The translations under genes were made by a program, and so were the position numbers. Under the pieces are notes generated by a model. That model saw only the letters and a list, made by a program, of their open reading frames with translations. It was not told the origin of the DNA and did no database searches. A DNA stretch of 64,000 nt from Actinosynnema pretiosum (lineage in GTDB: Bacteria > Actinomycetota > Actinomycetes > Mycobacteriales > Pseudonocardiaceae). Of this stretch, positions 10,050 to 19,264 are shown piece after piece (the first letter of the stretch is position 1; the number at the start of each line of letters is the position of its first letter). The stretch covers positions 419,548 to 483,547 of the forward strand of contig NZ_JAMTCF010000003.1 in the NCBI RefSeq assembly GCF_024171695.1. The letters are read 5' to 3'.

Positions 10050-11192
10050 ATGTCCGTCGCACTGCACTGGTTCCTGCCGACCACCGGGGACGGTCGGACG
10101 ATCATCGAGCGGTTCCACGCCAACCGCGTCCTCGGCGACACCGCCCAGCGGCAGCCGGACGTCGACTACCTCGCCGCCGTCGCGCAGGCCGCCGAGCGCA
10201 ACGGGTTCGAGGGCGTGCTGACCCCCACCGGCACCTGGTGCGAGGACGCCTGGCTGACCACCGCCGCGCTGCTCGCCCGCACCAGCACCCTCAAGTTCCT
10301 GGTCGCCTTCCGCCCCGGCGTGCTGTCCCCGACGCTCGCCGCGCAGATGGCGGGCACCTACCAGCGGATCTCGCGGGGCAGGCTGCTGCTCAACGTCGTC
10401 ACCGGCGGCGACGAGGTCGAGCAGCGCCGGTTCGGCGACTGGCTCGACCACGACCGGCGGTACGCGCGCACCGCCGAGTTCCTGCGGGTGCTGCGCGGGG
10501 TGTGGTCCGGGACGCCGTTCAGCTTCGAGGGCGAGCACTACCGGCTGGAGGGCGCGACCGCGATCGCCCCGCCGGACCCGCTGCCCCCGGTGTACTTCGG
10601 CGGCTCGTCGGACGCCGCGCTGCCGGTCGCGGCCGAGCACGCCGACGTGTACCTGACCTGGGGCGAACCGCCCGCGCAGGTCGCCGAGAAGATCGAGCGG
10701 GTGCGCGCGCTGGCGGGCGACCGGCCGATCCGGTTCGGGGTGCGGCTGCACACGATCAGCCGGGACACCGCCGCCGAGGCCTGGGCCGAGGCCGGGCGGC
10801 TGCTCGACGCGCTCGACCCCGAGCAGGTGCGGCGGGCCCAGGAGCAGCTGCGGACCAGCCAGTCGGTGGGGCAGCAGCGGATGCTCGCGCTGCACGGCGG
10901 CGACCTCGGCCGGGGGGTGCGCGGGCTGGAGGTGCACCCCGGCCTGTGGGCGGGCGTCGGGCTGGTGCGCGGCGGCGCGGGCACGGCCATGGTGGGCAGC
11001 CACTCGGACGTGGCCGACCTGGTCGAGGAGTACCACGCGGTCGGCGTGGACGAGTTCGTGCTGTCCGGCTACCCGCACCTCGAAGAGGCGTACTGGTTCG
11101 GCGAGGGCGTGCGCCCGCTGCTGCGGCGGCGCGGGCTGCTCGCGCCGGTGACCACCGCGCCGCAGGCCGGGGCGCTCACCCCGGCGAGCTGA
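10050..11192 (+). CDS. ssuD: FMNH2-dependent alkanesulfonate monooxygenase
   Basis: The 380-aa LLM-class flavin monooxygenase releases sulfite from alkanesulfonates using reduced flavin from a partner reductase. Visible SsuD features are the N-terminal LHWFLPTTGDGRT, TGTWCEDAW near residue 60, TLKFLVAFRPG, LLLNVVTGGDEVEQRRFGDW, and the C-terminal GVDEFVLSGYPHLEEAYWFGEGV. Length matches SsuD. The ATG at 10050 follows a GGGGAG site. No ssuE or ABC transporter partner is adjacent, so these lie elsewhere. The leader peptide at 9864 probably regulates it in response to sulfur. A 13-bp terminator follows. Confidence 0.93.
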   Translation: MSVALHWFLPTTGDGRTIIERFHANRVLGDTAQRQPDVDYLAAVAQAAERNGFEGVLTPTGTWCEDAWLTTAALLARTSTLKFLVAFRPGVLSPTLAAQMAGTYQRISRGRLLLNVVTGGDEVEQRRFGDWLDHDRRYARTAEFLRVLRGVWSGTPFSFEGEHYRLEGATAIAPPDPLPPVYFGGSSDAALPVAAEHADVYLTWGEPPAQVAEKIERVRALAGDRPIRFGVRLHTISRDTAAEAWAEAGRLLDALDPEQVRRAQEQLRTSQSVGQQRMLALHGGDLGRGVRGLEVHPGLWAGVGLVRGGAGTAMVGSHSDVADLVEEYHAVGVDEFVLSGYPHLEEAYWFGEGVRPLLRRRGLLAPVTTAPQAGALTPAS

Positions 11193-11235
11193 CCTCGGGG
11201 CCGGTTCGCAGGGGACCGGTCCCGGTGCAGGGAGG

Positions 11236-11267
11236 GGGCCCGCCGACGCGTTCCCGTCGGCGGGCCC
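11236..11267 (+). terminator. Terminator hairpin after ssuD
   Basis: A 13-bp perfect stem GGGCCCGCCGACG (11236-11248) pairs with 11255-11267 around a 6-nt loop, followed by TTC. It lies 44 bp past the ssuD stop. Confidence 0.85.
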
Positions 11268-11276
11268 TTCTGCTCG

Positions 11277-11360
11277 CGCCCAGCGCCCAGCGCCCAGCTT
11301 TCGGCTCTCAGCACCCAGCTCCCAGCTCCCAGCTCGCGGCTCGCGGCTCGCGGCTCTCAG
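11277..11360. repeat. 7-bp tandem repeat tract
   Basis: Runs of related heptamers follow one another: GCGCCCA about three times, then GCTCCCA three times, then GCTCGCG about four times, with a GGCTCTCAG spacer used twice. The tract reaches the stop codon of the convergent glycerophosphodiesterase gene. Confidence 0.8.
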
Positions 11361-12457
11361 CGCCCGCGCACGGCCTCCACCGCCGTGTCCGGGTTGTCGG
11401 CGAACACCCCGTCGACCCCGGTCGCCAGGAACCGCGCGTACTCCTCGAACGCCCGCCCGTACGCGGCCGGGTCGGCCGAGGAGCGGTGGTCGGCGGGCAG
11501 GAACGCGTTCTCGTTGCGGAACGTCCACACGTGCACGAGCAGCCCGCGCGCGTGCGCGTCCCGCACCACCGGCGTCGGCGGCAGCAGGAACCCGCCCGCG
11601 TCCCTGGGCAGCACCACGTCCTTGGCCAGCCCCACCCCGGACGCGTACCGGGCGACCTCCGCCAGCCCGGCGGGCGTCACCAGGTCCCGGTAGGTGCGCG
11701 GGTCACCGGCCTTCACGAAGTCGTACGGCGCGCCCGACGCGTTCACCAGCTGCACCAGCGGCACCCGCAGCGACCGGCTCAGCGCCTTCAGGTTCGCCAC
11801 CTCGAACGACTGCACGAACACCTTCGCGCCGCGCCTGTTCAGCCCGTTGCGCTCCAGCGCCCGCACCAGCGCGGGCTCCAGCGGCAGCCCGATGTCCAGG
11901 AAGTAGGTGGGGTGCTTGGTCTCCGGGTAGATCCCGATCTCCCGGCCCAGCTCGCGGCCGAGCCGCCGGGTCAGGTCCACGACCTCCTGGAAGGTCGGGA
12001 TCTCGTACCGGCCGTCGTAGAGGGTGTTGCGCGGTCGCACCTCCGGGATGCGCTCCTTGGCCCGCAGCACCTTCAGCTCGGCCAGGGTGAAGTCCTCGGT
12101 GAACCAGCCGGTGACCGCGACCCCGTCCACGGTCTTGGTGGTGCGCCGACCGGCGAACTCCGGGCGCGCGGCCACGTCCGTGGTGCCGCCGATCTCGTTC
12201 TCGTGCCTGGCGACGAGCTGCCCGTCCTTCGTGGGCACCAGGTCCGGCTCGACGTAGTCGGCGCCCATCCGCGCGGCCAGCTCGTACGCGGCCAGCGTGT
12301 GCTCCGGCCGGTACCCGGACGCTCCCCGGTGCCCGATCACGACCACCCGCTCGCCCCGCTGCTCCGGCGCCGCCTCGGGTTCCGCCGCGGCCGAGGGCAC
12401 CAGGCCCACCGCCGCGAGCGCCACCAGCGCCACCCCTGCCAACCGACTCCGCACCAT
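11357..12457 (-). CDS. Secreted glycerophosphodiester phosphodiesterase
   Basis: The 366-aa protein starts at ATG 12457, behind a GAGGAGG site; an upstream start would break the signal peptide (RSRLAGVALVALAAVGLVPSAAAEP). The HRGASGYRPEHTLAAYELA motif near residue 43 and DYVEPDLVPTKDG hold the catalytic histidine and the metal-binding Glu/Asp of the GDPD family. A second conserved PETKHP follows. The enzyme hydrolyses glycerophosphodiesters from phospholipid or teichoic-acid breakdown into glycerol-3-phosphate and alcohol, outside the cell. It is divergent from the TRAP transporter genes. Confidence 0.93.
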   Translation of the reverse strand: MVRSRLAGVALVALAAVGLVPSAAAEPEAAPEQRGERVVVIGHRGASGYRPEHTLAAYELAARMGADYVEPDLVPTKDGQLVARHENEIGGTTDVAARPEFAGRRTTKTVDGVAVTGWFTEDFTLAELKVLRAKERIPEVRPRNTLYDGRYEIPTFQEVVDLTRRLGRELGREIGIYPETKHPTYFLDIGLPLEPALVRALERNGLNRRGAKVFVQSFEVANLKALSRSLRVPLVQLVNASGAPYDFVKAGDPRTYRDLVTPAGLAEVARYASGVGLAKDVVLPRDAGGFLLPPTPVVRDAHARGLLVHVWTFRNENAFLPADHRSSADPAAYGRAFEEYARFLATGVDGVFADNPDTAVEAVRGR

Positions 12458-12678
12458 CGAGGCCTCCTCGGTGAGTGAGCACAACGCGCAGGGCAGCATC
12501 GTCGCGCTCCGCGACGATCCCGTCACGGAACGGCCAACCGGGGGCGGCGGACCAGTGAACCCTCCCCTCGTCCGCGCGGCGCGGGATTAACAGTCCCTTG
12601 AGGCGGTCGCCCTGTCGCTGTGACCGGGAGCACAACTAGCGTTCCCGTGCACGACCGGCGCGGCACGAGGAGGTGTTC

Positions 12679-14694
12679 GTGAGCGGATCCACCGACCATC
12701 ACGGCAAGACGGCCGAGCAGGCCACCGAACGTCCCCCGGACGTCGCGGACCTCATCGCCGAGCACGACGAGGAGTTACCCGCCCGGTCGCTGTCCCGCCG
12801 CTGGGACCGCGCGGTCTGGCTGGTCTGCCTGGCCACCGCGCTGCTCGTGCTCAAGCAGGTGTTCCTGCCGTTCAGCAAGGGCAACCAGTTCTACCTCGTG
12901 CTGTTCCTCGGCGTGACCCTGCCGCTGGTGTTCCTCTGCTACCGGCCCGGCGGGCGCGCCGCGTCCCGCGCAGGGCGCGACGACCCCGGCCCGCTGGACT
13001 GGGCGCTGTCGCTGCTGGCCCTGCTGGTCGGCCTCTACCCGCTGCTCGGCGGCTTCGACTCGTTCCTCGACCGCCAGGGCCAGCTCACCACCCCCGACGT
13101 CGTCGCGGGCGCCGCCCTGCTGCTGCTCGTGCTGGAGGCCGCCCGACGCACCACCGGCTGGGTGCTGCCCTCGGTGTGCGCGGCGTTCATCGCCTTCGCC
13201 TACTACGGCGGCTACCTGCCGCCCGACTGGGCGATCTCGCACGCGGGCGTGGACTTCAGCCAGATCATCAACGGCTTCTACAACGACGCCACCGGCTTCT
13301 ACGGCACCCCGCTCGACGTCGCCGCGACCTACATCGTGCTGTTCACCCTCTACGGCGCGGTGCTCAACACCTCCGGCGCGGGCGCGTTCTTCGTGGACCT
13401 CAGCTTCGCCGCGTTCCGCCGCTCCCGCACCGCGCCCGGCCGCACCGCCGCCACCGCAGGGTTCCTGCTCGGCACCGTCTCCGGTTCCGGCACCGCGACC
13501 ACCGTCAGCCTCGGCGCGGTCACCTGGCCGGTGCTCAAGAAGGCCGGTTACCCCAGGGAGAGCGCGGGCGGCCTGCTCGCCGCCTCCGGCATCGGCGCCA
13601 TCCTGTCCCCGCCCACCCTCGGCGCCGCCGCGTTCATCATCGCCGAGTACCTGGAGGCCTCCTACCTGGAGGTGCTGCTCTGGGCGACGCTGCCGACGCT
13701 GCTCTACTACCTCGGCATCGCGCTGGCCGTGGAGATCGACGCCCGCCGGTTCGGGGCCAGGCCCGTCGAGGTCGGCACGCCCGGCGCGTGGGCCGTGCTC
13801 AAGCGCGGCGGGCACCACCTGCTGTCGCTGTTCGTGATCGTCGCGTTCCTGGCGCTGGACGTCCCGGTGCAGCCCGCCGTCGTCTACGCCACCGCCATCG
13901 CCGCGCTGTTCGCGCTGGTCGGCAGGCGGCACGACGTGCGCGGCTGGGCCCGGTCGCTGGTCGACTCGCTGGCCACCGGGGTGCGCTCGGCCCTGCCGGT
14001 GATCGCGGTGTGCGCGGCGGCGGGCGTGATCACCTCCACCATCACCAAGACCGGGCTCGGGCAGGCGCTGGCCTCCGCGCTGGTCGACCTGGCGTCCGCG
14101 CTCGCGTCGGACCCGACCGCCGTGCTGGCGCTCACCGCCGTGCTCGCGGCCGTCGCGGTGAGCGTGCTCGGGCTGGCCGTGCCGGTGACCGCGTCGTTCA
14201 TCATCTCGTGGGTCGTCATCGGTCCCGCGCTGGTCGAGCTGGGCGTGGACCGGCCGGAGACAGCGATGTTCATCTTCTACTACGCGGTGCTGTCCGAGGT
14301 GACCCCGCCGACCGCGCTCGCCGCCGTCGCCGCGGCGGCCATCACCGGCGGCGACGTGGTGAAGACCATGTGGCGCACCTGGAAGTACACGCTGCCCGCG
14401 TTCCTGGTGCCGCTGGCGTTCGTGCTCACCGACCACGGGTCCGCGCTGCTGCTGCGCGCACCGGTCGGCGAGGTGCTGTGGGTGTTCGCCGCGTCCGCCC
14501 TCGGGGTGGCCGCGCTCGCCGCCACCACCGGCGGCTGGATCTTCCGCGAGGCGGGACCGGTGGAGCGCGCGCTGTGCGCCCTCGCCGCGCTCGCCCTGCT
14601 GTACCTGGAACCGGTCGTCGTGGCGGTGGGCGTCGGCCTGCTCGCGCTCGCGGTGGCCGTGCACCTGCTGCCGAGGAGGAACGGTCATGCGTAG
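12679..14694 (+). CDS. TRAP transporter fused permease (DctQ-DctM type)
   Basis: This 671-aa polytopic protein fuses the small and large TRAP permease subunits, as is usual for TAXI-type systems. The start GTG 12679 lies 6 nt after GAGGAGG; a GTG two codons earlier overlaps that site. About 16 hydrophobic segments are seen. The large-subunit signature GTVSGSGTATTVSLGAVTWPVLKKAGYP near residue 270 and IGAILSPPTLGAAAF near residue 310 are clear, as is SEVTPPTALAAVAAAAI. It should import an organic acid with Na+ or H+ using the binding protein encoded just downstream. A TAGCGT element precedes it in the divergent promoter region 12458-12678. Confidence 0.93.
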   Translation: MSGSTDHHGKTAEQATERPPDVADLIAEHDEELPARSLSRRWDRAVWLVCLATALLVLKQVFLPFSKGNQFYLVLFLGVTLPLVFLCYRPGGRAASRAGRDDPGPLDWALSLLALLVGLYPLLGGFDSFLDRQGQLTTPDVVAGAALLLLVLEAARRTTGWVLPSVCAAFIAFAYYGGYLPPDWAISHAGVDFSQIINGFYNDATGFYGTPLDVAATYIVLFTLYGAVLNTSGAGAFFVDLSFAAFRRSRTAPGRTAATAGFLLGTVSGSGTATTVSLGAVTWPVLKKAGYPRESAGGLLAASGIGAILSPPTLGAAAFIIAEYLEASYLEVLLWATLPTLLYYLGIALAVEIDARRFGARPVEVGTPGAWAVLKRGGHHLLSLFVIVAFLALDVPVQPAVVYATAIAALFALVGRRHDVRGWARSLVDSLATGVRSALPVIAVCAAAGVITSTITKTGLGQALASALVDLASALASDPTAVLALTAVLAAVAVSVLGLAVPVTASFIISWVVIGPALVELGVDRPETAMFIFYYAVLSEVTPPTALAAVAAAAITGGDVVKTMWRTWKYTLPAFLVPLAFVLTDHGSALLLRAPVGEVLWVFAASALGVAALAATTGGWIFREAGPVERALCALAALALLYLEPVVVAVGVGLLALAVAVHLLPRRNGHA

Positions 14695-15676
14695 CTGGGT
14701 CGTGCGGGTCGTCGCGGGCGTGCTCGCGGTGGGACTGCTGGCGTCGGGGTGCGGCGGCAAGCGCACGCCGACCGGGGGCGCGTCCGGCGAGGCCGGGGCG
14801 TGCGAGGCGTCGGCCGGGCGGATCACCATCGCCACCGGCAACTCCGGCGGCGTGTACTACGTGGTCGGCGGCGCGCTGGCGAAGCTGATCAGCGACCGCA
14901 CGCCGCTCAAGGCCACCGCCGCCGAGACGGGCGCGTCGGTGCAGAACGTGAAGCAGCTCGTCGCGGGCGACTACGACGTGGCGTTCTCGCTCGCCGACAC
15001 CGCCGCCGACGCCGTCCGGGGAGCTGGGGGCTTCGAGGGGCAGCCGCAGAAGGTGAGCGCGCTGACCAGGCTGTACCCGAACTACACGCAGGTGCTGGTG
15101 CGCGCGGACAGCGGCATCTCGTCGATCGCGGACATGCGCGGCAAGCGGATCTCCACCGGGTCGCCCGGCTCCGGCACCGAGGTCATCGCGCACCGGCTGC
15201 TCAGGGCCGCCGGGCTCGACCCGGCCGCCGACGTGCAGGCGCAGCGGCTCGACCTGGCCAAGACCGCCGACGGGATGAAGGACGGGAACCTGGACGGGCT
15301 GGTGTGGTCCGGCGGGCTGCCCACCGCGCAGATCACCGACATCACCACCTCGCTCGGCGACCGGGTGAAGGTGCTGGACGTGACCGACCTGCTGGACGAG
15401 CTGAAGCAGGTCAGCCCGGTGTACGACCGGGGGATCATCCCGGCGGCCACCTACGAGCAGCCCACCGACGTCGGCGCGGTGGTCGTGCCGAACGTGCTCC
15501 TGGTCCGCGAGGACTTCCCGAGGGGCGACGCGTGCGCCATCACCGAGTTGATCTTCGGGGAGAAGTCGCAGCTGGAGGCCGCCCACCCGGCGGCCCGCGA
15601 CGTGGACCGCGCTCTCACCGCCCAGACGGACCCGGTGCCGCTGCACCCCGGATCGCGGGACGCGCTGGGCGGGTGA
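14687..15676 (+). CDS. TAXI family TRAP transporter solute-binding lipoprotein
   Basis: The 329-aa protein overlaps the permease gene by 8 bp, indicating translational coupling. Its N-terminus is a lipoprotein signal ([17 protein letters not shown]), so Cys23 would be lipidated and the protein anchored outside the membrane. The TAXI motifs [23 protein letters not shown] and [18 protein letters not shown] are typical of this binding-protein family. These proteins capture dicarboxylates, glutamate or related acids; the ligand here is not predictable from sequence. Confidence 0.93.
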   Translation: MRSWVVRVVAGVLAVGLLASGCGGKRTPTGGASGEAGACEASAGRITIATGNSGGVYYVVGGALAKLISDRTPLKATAAETGASVQNVKQLVAGDYDVAFSLADTAADAVRGAGGFEGQPQKVSALTRLYPNYTQVLVRADSGISSIADMRGKRISTGSPGSGTEVIAHRLLRAAGLDPAADVQAQRLDLAKTADGMKDGNLDGLVWSGGLPTAQITDITTSLGDRVKVLDVTDLLDELKQVSPVYDRGIIPAATYEQPTDVGAVVVPNVLLVREDFPRGDACAITELIFGEKSQLEAAHPAARDVDRALTAQTDPVPLHPGSRDALGG

Positions 15677-15704
15677 CCGGCCCCGTCATCTAGGCTGGCC
15701 CACC

Positions 15705-16964
15705 GTGCGTGTCCTGGTCATCGGGTCTGGCGCCCGTGAACATGCCCTAGTCCTCGCCCTGTCGCGCGACCCGCAGGTCAGCGCGCTGGCCTGCGCCCCC
15801 GGCAACGCCGGGATCGCCGGTGCGGCCGAGGTCCTCGGGCTCGACGTGTCCGACACCGGTGCGGTCACCGCCCTGGTTCAGGAGTGGAACGCCGACCTCG
15901 TCGTGGTCGGGCCGGAGCAGCCGCTCGTCGGGGGTGCCGCGGACGCCGTCCGCGCGCTCGGCGTGCCCTGCTTCGGCCCGTCCGCGTCGGCGGCCCGGAT
16001 CGAGGGGTCCAAGGCCTTCGCGAAGGACGTCATGGCCGCCGCGAGCGTGCCGACGGCGACCTCGGAGGTGGTCGACAACCCGGCCCGCCTGGACGCGGCC
16101 CTGACCCGCTTCGGCCCCCGCTGGGTGGTCAAGGACGACGGTCTGGCCGCGGGCAAGGGCGTGGTCGTCACCTCGGACCGCGCGGTGGCCAGGGCCCACG
16201 CGATGACCCTCCTCGACGGCGGCCACCCGGTCCTGCTGGAGAGCTTCCTCGACGGCCCCGAGGTCTCGCTGTTCTGCCTGGTGGACGGCGCCACCGTGGT
16301 GCCGCTCCAGCCCGCGCAGGACTTCAAGCGCGTCGGCGACGGCGACGCGGGCCCCAACACCGGCGGCATGGGCGCCTACTCGCCGCTGCCGTGGGCCCCG
16401 GAGGACCTGGTGGACACGATCGTGCGCACCTGCGTGCAGCCGGTCGTGGACGAGCTGGCCCGCAGGGACGCCCCGTTCACCGGCCTGCTCTACGCGGGCC
16501 TCGCCCTGACCTCGACGGGCCCCCAGGTGATCGAGTTCAACTGCCGCTTCGGCGACCCGGAGACCCAGGTCGTCCTGCCACTGCTGCGCACCCCGCTGGC
16601 CGGGCTCTTCCTGGCGGCGGCGACCGGCGCGCTGGGCGAGCAGCCGGAGCTGGACTGGGAGGACGGCTACGCGGTGACCGTCGTGGTCGCGGCGGAGGGC
16701 TACCCCGGCCGTCCGCGCACCGGCGACGTGATCGGCGGGGCCGAGGCGGAGGGCGTGCTGCACGCGGGCACGAGGCGTCGCGACGACGGGGCCGTGGTGT
16801 CGTCGGGCGGGCGGGTGCTGTCGGTGGTCGGCACGGGGAAGACCCTGGCGGACGCTCGGGCGGCGGCTTACGAGCGGGTGGAGCTGGTGCACCTGACCGG
16901 GGCGCACCACCGCACGGACATCGCCCAGCGGGCGGTGGAGGGCGGGATCATCGTTCCGTCGTAG
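15705..16964 (+). CDS. purD: Phosphoribosylamine-glycine ligase (GAR synthetase)
   Basis: The 419-aa ATP-grasp enzyme joins phosphoribosylamine and glycine, the second step of purine synthesis. The N-terminal [11 protein letters not shown] loop, the [15 protein letters not shown]-grasp motif near residue 142, [12 protein letters not shown] and [12 protein letters not shown] are diagnostic. The GTG start at 15705 has no ribosome binding site, but a TAGGCT box ends 8 nt before it, so the mRNA is probably leaderless. The last codons (EGGIIVPS) and stop are found again, duplicated, at 19038-19071. A T-rich terminator follows. Confidence 0.97.
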   Translation: MRVLVIGSGAREHALVLALSRDPQVSALACAPGNAGIAGAAEVLGLDVSDTGAVTALVQEWNADLVVVGPEQPLVGGAADAVRALGVPCFGPSASAARIEGSKAFAKDVMAAASVPTATSEVVDNPARLDAALTRFGPRWVVKDDGLAAGKGVVVTSDRAVARAHAMTLLDGGHPVLLESFLDGPEVSLFCLVDGATVVPLQPAQDFKRVGDGDAGPNTGGMGAYSPLPWAPEDLVDTIVRTCVQPVVDELARRDAPFTGLLYAGLALTSTGPQVIEFNCRFGDPETQVVLPLLRTPLAGLFLAAATGALGEQPELDWEDGYAVTVVVAAEGYPGRPRTGDVIGGAEAEGVLHAGTRRRDDGAVVSSGGRVLSVVGTGKTLADARAAAYERVELVHLTGAHHRTDIAQRAVEGGIIVPS

Positions 16965-16990
16965 GCGGGTGGTGCAGGGAGCTTTTGGCG

Positions 16991-17023
16991 GGGCCGCGTC
17001 CTTGGGGGCGCGGCCCTGTTTTT
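16991..17023 (+). terminator. Intrinsic terminator after purD
   Basis: GGGCCGCG (16991-16998) pairs with CGCGGCCC (17009-17016), followed by TGTTTTTC. It is one of the few hairpins here with a real T-tract. Confidence 0.88.
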
Positions 17024-17157
17024 CGCGGTGCAGGGTTGTTCGTTCGAGTGATCGGGAAACCGCGATGCGCTCGGCCTCCTTGAATCCGAGGCTCAGCTCA
17101 GGCCCGCGTTGGTAGCCTCCCGGTTGGGACCGTCCTGTTGGCAACCGCGCCGAGGAG

Positions 17158-17545
17158 GGCGTGGTGGGAGAGAGAATTCTGGTGGGAGCGGCTGTGCTCG
17201 CTGGGGGGTGATGTTTGGCGGCGCTGCCACCGCTTTCTTTGTCACCAATAAAAGCCTGACGGAGATCGTCGGCATCGCCGCTGGTGCGGGTTCGCAGTGC
17301 CCGCGCTGCTCTCGTCGTGCTCCTCCTGCTCGGACTCCTGGCAGCGGGGTGCGCCACCGGGAAACCGGACCTACCAGTCCCATCGGGCAGGGAGGCGCCA
17401 CCGCGTAGCCCTTGACGCCCTCCGGCGGCCGATCCACCTCGCTGTGCTCGAGTTGTTCGATGGGCTTGGGGATCAGGACTTCCCCGCGAAGCAGGTCACC
17501 TTCGTGGGTGACGCGAAGTGCGATTCCGGTGCCGTCGGAGTACGC
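17158..17545 (+). pseudogene. Fused, decayed copy of the helical-protein/DUF3558 gene pair
   Basis: The first part (17158-17297) reads like the N-terminus of the intact 19265 gene (ILVGAAVLAGG, then after a frameshift FGGAATAFFVTNKSL, AAGAGSQ). At about 17298 it jumps directly into the lipoprotein signal of a DUF3558 gene (ARAALVVLLLLGLLAAGCATG). Later bases 17473-17512 repeat the FPAKQVTFVGD region of the 19713 gene. Internal deletions and frameshifts leave no usable frame. The upstream 80 bp (17086-17165) matches 19187-19268, so the promoter was duplicated too. Confidence 0.75.
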
Positions 17546-17597
17546 GGAGCCTGACCGGCTTGGTGGATCAGCGTAGCGCCGTAGCCGGGTAATGCGA

Positions 17598-17649
17598 GAT
17601 CAGCGAGGAAGAGGTCAATAGTGCTTTGGCTGGCAAGAATGTTTTCTAG
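17598..17649 (+). pseudogene. C-terminal remnant of a helical protein gene
   Basis: Bases 17598-17649 read CEISEEEVNSALAGKNVF-stop, aligning with the last residues (FTEEQIKSRLAGGQSA) of the intact protein ending at 19720. The stop overlaps the start of the next DUF3558 gene exactly as in the intact pair. Nothing recognisable of this gene remains upstream. Confidence 0.6.
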
Positions 17650-18226
17650 TGCGCTCATCGCGCTCCCATTGATTGGATTCCTGGCGGTCGGGTGCTCCAG
17701 CACCCAAAACGGCACGGCGGTTCCGGTGCAACCCGCGAATTCTGCGCCGACGTCCACCCAAGCGGTGTCGAACCGCCCGCAGGAGTTCAAGCTGGACGGG
17801 CTGGACCCGTGCAAGTCGCTCACCCCTGAGCAGTTGAACCAGCTCGGCATGAAGCCGGGTGAGCCGGGCGACCCTGAAATGGGGCGGTACAAGGACGTCG
17901 CGAACTGCGGCTACCTGTCTGTCGAGGGTGCCAAGCCAGCGGCCGGTTACGTGGTCGCCTTCATCACCGCTGACGGCTACCGGTCCTGGAACGGCGGGGG
18001 CAACCTCGACGTCACCCCCATCTCGGTCGTGGGGTACGACGGGCTGTCGATGAAGCTCAAGGGTGACCGGCCCCACTCCTGCACCGTCGTGGTGGACGTT
18101 GCGGATGAGCAACACCTGTACGTGAACTACCTCCCCATCGTGGACAAGGGCACGCAGGAATTGCTGTGCCAGAAGGCGACGACAGCAGCCGAGATGGTGC
18201 TCGCGACACTGCCGTCCTTGAACTGA
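17639..18226 (+). CDS. DUF3558 family lipoprotein
   Basis: The 195-aa protein begins at ATG 17639 by analogy with the 19713 paralogue; GTG 17621, with an AGGAAGAGG upstream, is the alternative. The signal FSSALIALPLIGFLAVGC carries a lipobox with Cys19. The mature part shows the DUF3558 pattern LDGLDPCKSLTPEQLNQLG, a VANCGY cysteine and a DSC-like HSCTVVVDVAD, ending in a CQKATTAAEMVLATLP helix. DUF3558 lipoproteins are outer-face membrane proteins of unknown function, frequent near EspG and PPE-like genes in this order. It sits in an array of duplicated copies. Confidence 0.82.
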   Translation: MFSSALIALPLIGFLAVGCSSTQNGTAVPVQPANSAPTSTQAVSNRPQEFKLDGLDPCKSLTPEQLNQLGMKPGEPGDPEMGRYKDVANCGYLSVEGAKPAAGYVVAFITADGYRSWNGGGNLDVTPISVVGYDGLSMKLKGDRPHSCTVVVDVADEQHLYVNYLPIVDKGTQELLCQKATTAAEMVLATLPSLN

Positions 18227-18359
18227 GGAAGAGGGACGTGGCTGTTGAGACCCAGTGCGGCGACGTACACGTCCAGAAGGATGACAACAACGCGTTCGCG
18301 GGGATGATCGGCAAGACTCTGAGCAACACCGCAGGTCAGGGGCCTTGTGTCAGGTCGTT

Positions 18360-18555
18360 CTGGCGAACGGTGGAACCGCGACGTGCCCGGTCACGCCGAA
18401 TCCGAGGCGGCAGCACGCTGGCGCGAAGCAGGGACTTCTGATCCAGCCTGCAGGAACCGCGGACGTCATCAACGCCAGCGTCGTCGAGGCGTGGAACAAG
18501 AACCTCGTCATCGACGACTCCTACGCCAACCGCATCCACCCCGACCGCCACCTGC
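18360..18555 (+). pseudogene. Remnant of a helical protein gene and its promoter region
   Basis: The stretch near 18372-18412 resembles the sequence at 19155-19195 upstream of the intact gene. Then 18441-18540 reads IQPAGTADVINASVVEAWNK then NLVIDDSYANRI, matching the middle (VGDADPITVSVVTAWNNNLV then LDDDSYAKRV) of the intact 151-aa protein. The ends are missing and it runs into a DUF3558 fragment. A short open frame starting GTG 18238 (VAVETQCGDVHVQKDDNNAF) precedes it without recognisable similarity. Confidence 0.65.
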
Positions 18556-18558
18556 AAG

Positions 18559-19014
18559 GTGTCGAACCGTCCGCGCGAGTTCAAACTCGACGGACTGGAT
18601 CCCAGCAGGGTGCTCACCGCAGACCAGGCCGAGCAGTTGGGCGTGCCTGAATCGGAGCCGGGCGACCCCAAGCTGAGGCGGTTCGAGAACGTGCCGAACT
18701 GCTACTACTCGAGCCTCAGGGGCCCGTCGATCAGCTACACGATCGGCTTCAACAGCACGGCGGGCTACGAGGTGTGGAACAGCGGGGGCACCGTGGACGT
18801 CACCCCGATGGCGGTGAGCGGCTACGACGCGGTGTGGATCAAGCTCAAGGGGGACAAGCCGGACTCGTGCACCCTCGCCGTCGACGTCGCGGACGGTGAG
18901 CACCTCTACGTGAACTACATGCCCATCGGTGACAAGGGCACGCAGGAAGAGCTTTGCCGGAAGGCGACGGCGGCCACCGAGATGGCGCTCGCCACACTGC
19001 CGTCCTTGAGCTGA
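18559..19014 (+). pseudogene. DUF3558 gene lacking its signal peptide
   Basis: A 151-codon frame encodes the complete DUF3558 mature domain (SNRPREFKLDGLDPSRVLTA onward, ending EMALATLPSLS) closely resembling the 17639 gene from its SNRPQEFKLDGLDPC point. It has no lipobox or signal, and the DPC cysteine is DPS. It is directly fused to the helical-protein remnant. Either it is a dead duplicate or it yields a cytosolic fragment; the former is more likely. Confidence 0.7.
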
Positions 19015-19037
19015 GGGGAAAGAGCACGGCCACGGAG

Positions 19038-19071
19038 GCGGTGGCGGGCGGGATCATCGTTCCGCCGTAGG
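19038..19071 (+). repeat. Duplicated 3' end of purD
   Basis: These 34 bp match 16932-16965, the last codons and stop of purD, with two mismatches. They encode AGGIIVPP-stop in place of [12 protein letters not shown]. It marks a tandem duplication whose unit began inside purD. Confidence 0.85.
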
Positions 19072-19186
19072 GACGATCGGGATCTTGTGGCGGGGGCGCT
19101 CTCGACGGGGCTGGACCCGCAGGTCAGGGGTCGCACGCTGGGCCGTTCGGGCGAGCGGGGGAACCACGACGTGCCCGGCCGCGTCG

Positions 19187-19264
19187 AATCCCAGGCTCAG
19201 CTCAGGCCCGCGTTGGTAGCCTGCCAGTTGGGACCGTCCTGTTACCAACCGTGCCGGGGAGGGT
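19187..19264 (+). promoter_or_regulatory. Conserved upstream region of the type VII-linked operon
   Basis: About 80 bp before the 19265 gene are nearly the same as those at 17086-17165 before the decayed copy. It contains GTTGGTA (19212-19218) and TACCAAC (19243-19249) as 7-bp inverted arms 24 bp apart, and a GGGGAGGG ribosome site at 19256-19263. It is a likely promoter/operator; the exact -10 is not certain. Confidence 0.5.

Noticed and set aside
11277..11360. Possible CRISPR-like array in the heptamer tract
   Set aside because: Units are 7 bp without spacers, so this is a simple tandem repeat.
9848..12478. 876-aa frame overlapping ssuD and the glycerophosphodiesterase gene
   Set aside because: It is an antisense/out-of-frame shadow of two well-supported genes.
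12775..14841. 688-aa minus-strand ORF opposite the TRAP permease
   Set aside because: Gln/Gly/Arg-rich shadow of a clear membrane protein gene.
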